From assembly GCF_039543385.1 (NCBI RefSeq), contig NZ_BAABJQ010000002.1, positions 310,001 to 374,000 on the forward strand: a DNA stretch of 64,000 nt, read 5' to 3'. A model generated the notes under the pieces. That model was not told the DNA's origin, made no database searches, and worked only from the letters and a program-made list of their open reading frames with translations. Positions 9,701-18,700 of this stretch are shown here, piece by piece. A program made the translations under genes and the position numbers. How positions within the stretch are numbered: the first letter of the stretch is position 1; each line of letters begins with the position of its first letter. This DNA comes from Rugosimonospora acidiphila (GTDB lineage Bacteria > Actinomycetota > Actinomycetes > Mycobacteriales > Micromonosporaceae).

Positions 9701-12700
9701 CGCCAGCCGACCGCACGAAGAGCTGGTCGCCCAGCCGCGCGGCGGCGGTGTCCATGGTGGACGCCCACTCGGCGGTCGGCGTCCAGCCGTCGTTCAGGCC
9801 GGCCGTGCCCGCGGCCGCCCTTCCCTGCTCGGTGAACGAGTCCCGCAGCCTGGCGTAGTCCTCGTCGCGCAGGTAGCGGCCGCCGAACAGGTCGCCGCGG
9901 CGGAAGTCGCTCACCACGCCGTCGAAGCGCTCGTTGCTCAACTCGTCGACCCGTGGGCCGGGCGGCGCCTCGATGGTTACCGGGGCGGTGTCCGCCGGCT
10001 TGGGACGCACGGCCTCGGTCAGCTCGGGACCGAGCGCGTCGACCTTCTCGGCGAGGAAGCCGGCGATCATCGTGCGCTGGTCGGCGGGCGACGGCAGCGT
10101 CTCCCGGACGGTGAGGAAGTGCTTGGCCGCGAGCCGGGCGATGCCCTCCTGCAGCCGCGCGATCCGGGCGCCGTCGAGCGTCGCGGCCAGCTCGGGGTGC
10201 TCCGCCCGCCACTCGTCCAGCTTGGCGGCGAATCGGGAGGCCAGATCCTCCCGGTCGGCGCGCAGGTCACGCTCCAGGTCGAGGTACGAGTTGTACGCGG
10301 CCTCGGTGGCGTCGATTTCGTCGCGCTCGGCCAACTGCTGGCGCATCCCGGCCTGGCCGCTCGTGGCGGGCTCGGCCACCTTGGGGACGCGGCGGGTGAC
10401 GACCGTACCGTCCGACTCGAACACCTCGACCTCGGCGAAGCCCTGTGCCTCTTCACCGTCGGCGGGCTTCGGCGCCGGGGGCTTCGCGACTTCCCCGGCG
10501 GGTGGCGGCTCCTCCGGAGACTCGTTGAGCCGGCGCAGGCGGCGCATGAGCTCGGCGGTCGGATCGGAGTTGCCGCGCCGGCGGATCCGGCCCTCGGCCT
10601 GGGCCATCCGGAAGGTCTCCTCGTCGAATCCGTCCGGGTTCGGCGCGGGAGGCCCGTCGCCGGTCCAGCCCTCGTGCGGGGCCGTCTCCGGTATGTCCGG
10701 CATCTCGCGCCGCAGCGCCTCCAGCGAGCGCGGGGCGACCGGGTTGCGCGGATCGGTGTCCGGGACCCGCAGGGCGGGATCGGCGCGCAGCGCGTCGACC
10801 TCGGCGTCCTCGTCTTTCAGAGCGGCGAAGCGGTTCTGCAGCACGGCCAGCGCGGCGTCGTCGCCCGGCTCCCCGGCGGTCTCCGCGCTCTCGGTCGGGG
10901 TCGACGGGGTCTCGGTCGGGGCCTTGGGGATCTCCGTGGGCTTCGCGGCCGGTGGCGTCACGGGCTTGCCCGATGGGGCGTCGGCCCGCTCCAGCCGCGC
11001 GAAGCCGGCCTCCAGCATGGAATCCTTGAAGCCGTCGATGGCCTCGGCGAACGCGCTGCCGTCGCGGGCGGCGAGCGCGTCGGCCATGACCCCGACCGCC
11101 TTCTCCAGCGCGGCCTTGCCCAGGCCCGACCCGTGCGCCTCGTCGTCGGCCCAGGCCCGGACCATGCCGACCAGGTCGTCGTCGCCCATGGGTACGGCCG
11201 GCAGTGCGGCGAGCCTCGCGTCGGCGGGGTTGGCGCTTTCCACCGGCACCTTCTGATAGCCGGCCTCGCTCAGCCGCCGCTCGAACGCGTCCTGCTCGTC
11301 CAGCGAACCGACCGCGTCGAGCTCGCGGTCGTACGCCGCCGCCTGCTCCGCCGTGATGACCGGGACGTCGTCCCGGATGACCCGGTAGCCGTGCCGGGGC
11401 ACGAACCGCTTCAGGATCGTCAGCTGCTCCTCGAACGACTTCGGCGTGACGGGTGCCGCCGCGGCCATCAGCTCGTCCCGGCGGGCGTCCAGCACGGCGT
11501 ACGCCTCCTCCAGCTTCTCCGGGGCGGCGGCCTGGGCGATGTCCCGGCGGAAGCGGTCCCGTTCCGGCTTGGGAACGATCTCGTACTTCTCGTCGAAGGC
11601 GTCGAGCTGTCCGGCCGGCTGCGGCGCGGCCGGCTGCGGCTCCTGGACCGCCGGCCTGGGCCGGGCGGCGGCGATCCTGGCGGCCTCGGCGGCCTCCCGT
11701 TCGATGGCGGCGATCTCGTCGAACGTGGCCGCGCCGTCGATGCGCCGGGCGAACTCGTCGGCCCGGTTCGCGGTGAGGTCCGGGAAGCGTTGCGCGATCG
11801 ACGGCTTGACCCGCTCGGCCATGGCCGCGTCCACCATTCGCTGACGGATGGCGGCCGACTTGTCCGGATCGTTGCGGAAGGTGAGCCACTCGGCCCAGAA
11901 CTTCTCCCGGATCTTGTACGGCAGCGGCTTGGCGCTGTCCTGGAACCAACCCTCCAGCATGCGGCTCAGGCGTGCCTCGAGATCCCCGACCTCCCTGGTA
12001 ATGGCCGGCGGCGGCAGCTTGGACAGCTGCTCCATGAGCTCGGAACCGGTCAGTGGCTTCGGGGTCGGCACCGGGTCGGGCAGGTCGACCGACGGGAACT
12101 CGGGCGGCGCGACCGGCTCCTCGGCGTGCGGGTTGAGCTCGCTCGCGGTGTCCTTGAACCGGCGGATCAGCGCCCCGAACGCGGCCGAGGTGACCCGCCC
12201 GGCCCCGGCCCGGGCCCACGCCTCGCCGGCGTCGCGGACCAACTCGGCCAGGGCGATGTCGTTGGCCAGCGGGGTGGTCACGACTGCGAAGAACCGCACG
12301 GCCAACGCGCGATCCAGCCTGGACCGGTCGGCGTCGTCCGCGGCCCCGTCGAACTTCTGCTGCCACTCGGCCCGCTCCGCCTCGGGCAGCCGTTCGATGC
12401 GCAACGCCCGCCGCTCGGCCGGGGTACTCGAATCCTTCAGCGAGGGCAGCTCGGCGAACTGGTGCTCGATCGCCGACGACTCGGGCCAGGTGAGCAGCTT
12501 GACCTCGGGGCCGTCGTCGATCGCGGGCCGCACCGGCTCCTCCGGCGGTGTGCGGGACAGCCAGGCGGCGATGTCGACGTCGGCCCCGTCGCCGAGCAGG
12601 ACGTGGTACTGGCGGACGTACTCGCGCTCGAAGTCCCCGTAGATCCGCTGCTGGACCGGGGCGCGCAGCATCGAACCCGGCCCAGCCGCGTGCTGGTTGA

Positions 12701-15700
12701 GCGTCGCCACGGCTTCGGTGTCGCCCCGGCGCAGCAGCGCGTCCCGGACCGTGTTCGCGCGGACCCGACCGACCACGTCGCCGATGCCCCGCTCCAGCGC
12801 GGCCAGCTTGCCGGCCAGCTCGGACTCGGCGTACCGCTGGTCCGCGAACCGCTCGCGAATGTCCCGGACCAGATCGAACACCGCGGTACGGGCCTCCGAC
12901 GGCACCCGGGACAGCGCGGCCGCCGGGTCCAGCCCGTGCCGTACCGCCTCGGCCGCGCCCTCGGCCGCGCCGGAGTTGATCTTGTCGAGTGCGGCCCTGG
13001 TCAGTTCGGCCGCCCGAGCGGCGAACGCGGCCCGGGCCGGGATCTGCTCGCGCAGGTCGTAGACGGCTCGCCGAATCACCTTGAGCATCGACTCGGTGAC
13101 CTCGGGCGGCTCCTCCACGAACGGCGTTGCGCTGCTGTCGATGAAGGACTCGGCCTCCCGCTGGGCCATCCGGGCCGCGGCCTCCAGCTGCTCGGTGTCC
13201 AGCGGGCGCGGCATTCTCCGCGGCATGTTTTCGGGCCGGGTGATCCGGGCCATCCAGTCGAGGATCTCCTGGGTCTCGTCCAGATAGGACAGCCGGGTAC
13301 GGATGGCGTCCGGGAACTCACGGAACCGGGAGTCGGCCCTCGCCACCATGCCGCCCAGGTCGCCGACGGCCTCGTAGATGCGGCTCGGGCGCCACCAGCG
13401 CAGGTACCGGGCGTATCCGGCGGCGACCGCCTCGGCCCGGGCCTGGCGCACGCGGTCCGGGTCGGCGAACGTCGCCGGCCGGGCGGCCACCAACTCGTCG
13501 AACAGGTCGCCGACCCGCAGCGCGGCCCGCTGGGCGCCGAGGTGCATGCCGAGGTAGACGTCGAGGTGCTCGACCTGCCGGGCCAGCGAGCCTTCGGCGT
13601 GGTCCCAGTTACGGCCGGCCCGCACCGATCGCAGGATCGCCCCGGTGTCCTCGGTCCAGTGCCGCAGCGCCTCGTTGTAGGCCGACGCCAGGTCGGGGTC
13701 GTTGGCCCGCCACCGGTCGAAGGCCCGGTTCGCGGCCGCGTCGATCTCGTTCCGGCCGATTTGCTCGCGCAGGTCGTCACCGAGGTCGCGGACCAGGTCG
13801 CCGTACCGTTGCTGCCAGGCCTCCCGCTCGGCCGCGGTGGGCGGGCGCACCTCGGCGAAGGCGGCCGACAGCGTCTCGTCGAACGTCCGGGCGGCCGCCG
13901 CGCCGAACCTCTCGAACTGCTCGACCAGTTGCGCCTCGCGCAGGCCGCTGCCGCCCGGGGTGGCGTGCCAGGTGCGGACGAAGTCGGCCTCCAGGTCGGG
14001 CACGATCCGGTTGACCGGGGCCGCGTTGCCGAGCCGGGTCATCAGGTCATCGATCATGTTCTGCTCGGCGCGCTGCCAGTCGCGCTGGCGTTCGGGGTCG
14101 CTGAAGCGCATGAGGTCGGGGTCGGGCGGCACCGCGCTCGACGGCAGCGTGGTGACCGGCGGCGGCGTGGTGACCGACGGCGGCGTGGTGACCGGCGATG
14201 GCTCCTCGTCGACGGTCGGCCTGGGCGCGGTCCGCGGCGGCGTCCCGCTCTCCACCGGCGGCATGCCGTAGGTGCTGCGCAGCGCATTGAACCGCTCGAC
14301 CAGGTTGTTCGGGGCCACCGGCGTGGTCGAGGCGACAGGCTCAGCCGAGGCCTCATCACGCGGCGTAGGCGGCGAATTCCGCAGGGCCTTGAAACGCGCA
14401 ACCAGCTCGTCCGGATCCACCGGCCGGGCGGCACCGACCGGCTCGACCGGAGTCTCAGCACGCGGCGCGGACGTCGGGTTCCGCAACGCGGCGAACCGTG
14501 CCTCCAGCTCCGAGATGTCGGCCGCCGCGATCGACGACGGCGGCGGCGTCTCGGTGTCCGGCCTCGTCACCGGCGTCGCATCCCCTGTGGTCGGCGGCAC
14601 GGCCTCCGAACTGACGTCCAATGTGGTGGGTGACGTGGTCTTCGGCTCGGTGTCCGGCGTCTCCGGCGCCGTCTCGGTCGCCGGTTCCGTGGCCCGTGGC
14701 TCCACCGGTCGCGGCCTGCGTGGGCGCGGCGGGGGCGGCGACGGCCGGCGGAGCGGGGGTCTCCGCGCCGGCCGCACCGGCGCCACGGAAGGCTTCCCGG
14801 CCTCGGCCGCGTTCCGCTCCTCGGCCTGCAGGGCTCGCGTCAGGTCGGTCCAAGCCCGCAGGGCCACCGCCGACGCGCGGGCCGACGCACCGCGCACGGC
14901 CGGCTCGCTCGCGTTGAGCAGCGCCTCCTCGCGCTGGTAGAGCGCGGTCTGCTGGAAGTGCCGCAGGGTCCGGTCCCGGGCGTCGAGACCCTGCCGCTGC
15001 CAGGCCGGCAGGCGGTCCCACCGGCCGTGCACGGCGTTGTAAGCATCCAGCCACTCGGCCACGGCCTCGTCGGCGCGCGTCCCAGGGTGCGCGGCCACCC
15101 ACTCCGGGTCGTCCGGCCGTGGCACGGGCAGGCCGTCCAGCCGGGCGATGGCCGTCCGCAGCTCGTCGATCAGGTTCAGTGTCTGCGCGCCGATCCGCTC
15201 CGGGTCCACGTCGGCCACCCGCGGCGGCTCGACCAGACCCTGCTCCTGGTACCGCTGGAACAGCGCGGCCTGGCGCGGATCGACCCGCGGAGCGAGCCCG
15301 GCCAGCCTCTTGTCGCGCAACGTCCGCAGCAACGTCGGCTCGTTGCCGGTCTCGGGGTCCAGGGCAGCATCGGTGCCGCCGGGCTTGGGTTGGGCGAAGA
15401 GTTCCATGGCCCGCCGCTCGGCCGCGTCGATGGCCTTGGCCTGGCGCGGATCGACCCACAACTCGAGCCCGACCAGCCCCTTGTCGCGGAACGTCCGCAG
15501 CAGCGTCAGCTCGTTGTGGGCCTCGGCGTACCGGGCGGCATCGGTACTGCTGGCCTCGCGCTGCGGGAACAATGCCATGGACCGCCGCTCGGCCGCGTCG
15601 ATGGCCTTGGTCAGGTCCATCTTCAGGTTGCCGATGGTGACCCGCTCGGTGGCGATCGTGGTGAGCTCGCCGTCCGCCTTGGCCACGTGCGGGTCGGCCA

Positions 15701-18700
15701 CGAGTCGTTCCGGTGTGATGTCGACCCCGAGCCGCTGTAGCGCGGTGGCCCGCGCCGGAATGCTCTCGAAGGGCTGGGCCGCGTAGTGCCGCCGCTCGCC
15801 GCCGAGGTACTGCCGGCGGATGGCCTCCCGGACCGCGTTGCGCTGGGCGGTGAGCCGGTCGAGGACCGCCTGCAGGTCGCCGGCCGTCCGCGCCTTGGCC
15901 GCGTAGTCGGCTCGCAACGCGTTGAGGTCGACCGACTCCGTGGTACCGACCTGGTCCAACCGGCGGACGGCCTCGTGCGCGCCGACCGTACCGATGCCCG
16001 GGGTGAGATCGCCCCGGTCGACGCGCGCCTTCCACTCGTCGTGGATCTGGTCCCGGATCGGCGATTCCGGGTTGTTACGCAGCCAGGAGTTGGCCCGGTC
16101 GAGCTCCTCGTTGCCGATCTTCTCGACGTGCTGCTTGACCGCGGCGGCGTCCGGCGGGGGCCCGTCCTTCGGCCCCCGGGCGAACCGGGTCACATCCTCG
16201 GCCACCTGCCGGCCGGACCGCGGCGGGATCGGTCGCCCGTTAGCGAATCCGCCGCCCTCCTGGCCCGGCCGCACGCCGTCGCCGACGGTGGCGCGCAGGT
16301 CGGCCTCCTGCTTGGCCATCGCGTTCCAGGCCCGCTCCCGCAGGCTTCCGTACGGATCAGCCTTCGCGGTCGGGTCGGCCACCGGATCGTCGAAGCGGTC
16401 ACCGCCGGACCCCTTCGGCTCGGGCTGCCCCACCCGGCCCAGATCCTCCACCTGCTGGGCCACCGCGTCCCGCCGCTCCTGCCGGATCGCGTCCATCTCC
16501 CGGCCCACCCCGTCCATCGGGGTGTCCAGCGGCTTGGGCACGATCAGCCGGCGCTCGACCAGGTTTTCGGCCAGGTAGCGCGCGATGTCCTCGCGGCTCA
16601 GCCCAGGCGGCGGGTCGAGCCGGGCCGTCTCGTAGTCGGGCAACTCGTCGCCCCTGAGCATGTCCCGGTACGTCGGCGGTTCCCCGGTACCCGCCGGCGG
16701 CCGCACGGCCCCCTCGTCGCCTGTGGCTGGTGGCCGGCCCACGTCGCCGAGACCGTCCAGATCGGACTTGACGCTGATCCGGATCTCGTTGGCGGGCCGG
16801 ACCACGTCGCCCTTTGCCGGCGGCAACTCGCCGAGGTGCGGGCCTGCGCCGAAGAGGTTTCCACCCTTGCCGCCGCGCAGCAGCTGATCGGGGTTGAACC
16901 GCGGCGCGTCCACCTCGACGTGAAAGACGTGGAAGTCGTTAGAGCTGGAGATCGAGGTCAGGTCGGAGACCGAGTCCCGGCCCCGGACCGAGGTCACATC
17001 GGAGACCGAGGCGGCATCGCCGTGCGGGTCCGGGCGCGGCTCGGACCGGGGCGCGGCCTCGGTGGCGAGGATGCGGTCGGCCTCGGCGCTCCGCGTGGAC
17101 GCGTCGTCAATGACGGCTCGGCGGACTCCCCCGGTGATCCGGTTGACCCGGGTCCGCAGGATGTTCATCGACCGCTCGATTTCGGACGGCTTGAAACCCT
17201 CCTCCTCGAGCCGGTCCAGCTCGCGGGTGAACACGCCCCGCAGCCGCTCCTGCGCGCTCGCGATGGCCCGGTCGGCCGAGCCCACGTGGTTCAGGCCGCG
17301 TCCGAAGGCCTCCGCCTCCCCGGCCGAGGCTTCGCTCTTGATCGACGCCTGGGCGGTCTCGAAGAGGTGGCCGGCACGATTCCCGAGTCCGGTGCGCGCG
17401 GGCACCGACCGCACGAACTGCCGCAGGTACGCGTTGGCGATCACGGCCGGCCTCGGATGGATCTGCGCGGCGTAGTTGCCGGAACGGCTGTCAATCACTC
17501 CTTCGGCCTGGCGCATCATGGCGTCGTTCTCGGCCATCTGGTTCGGGTCGGTGTGCGGTCCGGTGGAGCGGATGTCCGCCTCGGCCTTGTCCAGCGCCGG
17601 CTGCGTCCGCTCCAGGTAGTTGAGCCGGACGTGGATCAGCTGATCGCGCTTGAGCAGCCAGCGCGCGGCCCGCTCGTCGAGCTTCTCGACGCCGGGCTTA
17701 CCCCGGTGGAGGATCGACTTCGAACCCCAGCGAGCGAGATACGCGTTCCGGGCGGCGTCTCCCAGTTCGGCGCGCTGTGCGCTGACCCGGTCCGGGTCCG
17801 CCCGCACCGGCGTTCCCCGGTCGGACAGGATCTTGTCAAACCGGGCGACCGCCCGGTCTGCGGCCGCGTCGGCGCCGCGCTGGGCGGCGAGATAGCCGTC
17901 GAACCGGCCCTCCAGCGTCTTCAGGTCGCCGTCCAGCCGATCCCACCTGCCGGCCTTGACGGCCCGCTTGACCAGCCCCTTGGCGTCCGCGACCCAGGCA
18001 TCGACGGCCCGCGTCACCTGCGGGTGCGGCTCGCCGGTGACCGGGTCCCGGTGCTGGCCAACGAACCTCTCGCGCAGCCGGGTCGCAGCCGCGTCGATCT
18101 CGTGCTCCGCGTGCGGCCCGCGCGAGCCGGGCGTGCCGCGATCGGGCAGCGGCGCCTGCGTGCCAGCACGCTCGGGCGATCTCGGTACAGCGGTCCGCGG
18201 TACCGACTCGTGCGGCGTGACGTGGGTACCGGCCCGAGTGGAGACGTGCCCGGTCGATCCACCTTCGGCGCGCGGCTTCGGCGACGACACCGAAGTCTCG
18301 GGGGGGTGCTCGTGCTGGACCGGCTGGTGGTCGTCCAGCCCCGAGGCCTCGGAGCCCTCGATAGTCGGCGGCTTCCGCAACCCGCCGCCACCCTCGGGGG
18401 TGGTGGTCGCAGGCGGCTTCCTCACCGGGTCGGCACCAGCGCCCCTGACCGTCGGCGGCTTACCGGTCGCGTCCGTGTTCTCGAACTTCGGCTTCTGCGC
18501 GTCGACGCCCCCGGTCTTCACCGTTGGCGGCCTGACGTTCGGGTTGGCATCGCCGAGGTGCTGGGACTTCGGGTCGGGGACCTGGTTACGCGGCGTGGCC
18601 GGCTGCGCCGACGGCTGGTTGCGCGGCGTGGCCGACGGCGTCGGGCCATGCCTACCCGGCGCCGGCTCGTTGTGCGGGATGCCCTCCGTGCTCTCCCGGA

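Noticed and set aside
14153..14200. Short GC-rich repeats as a regulatory array
   Set aside because: They code VTTPP-type Pro/Thr linkers of the 4,496-aa protein.
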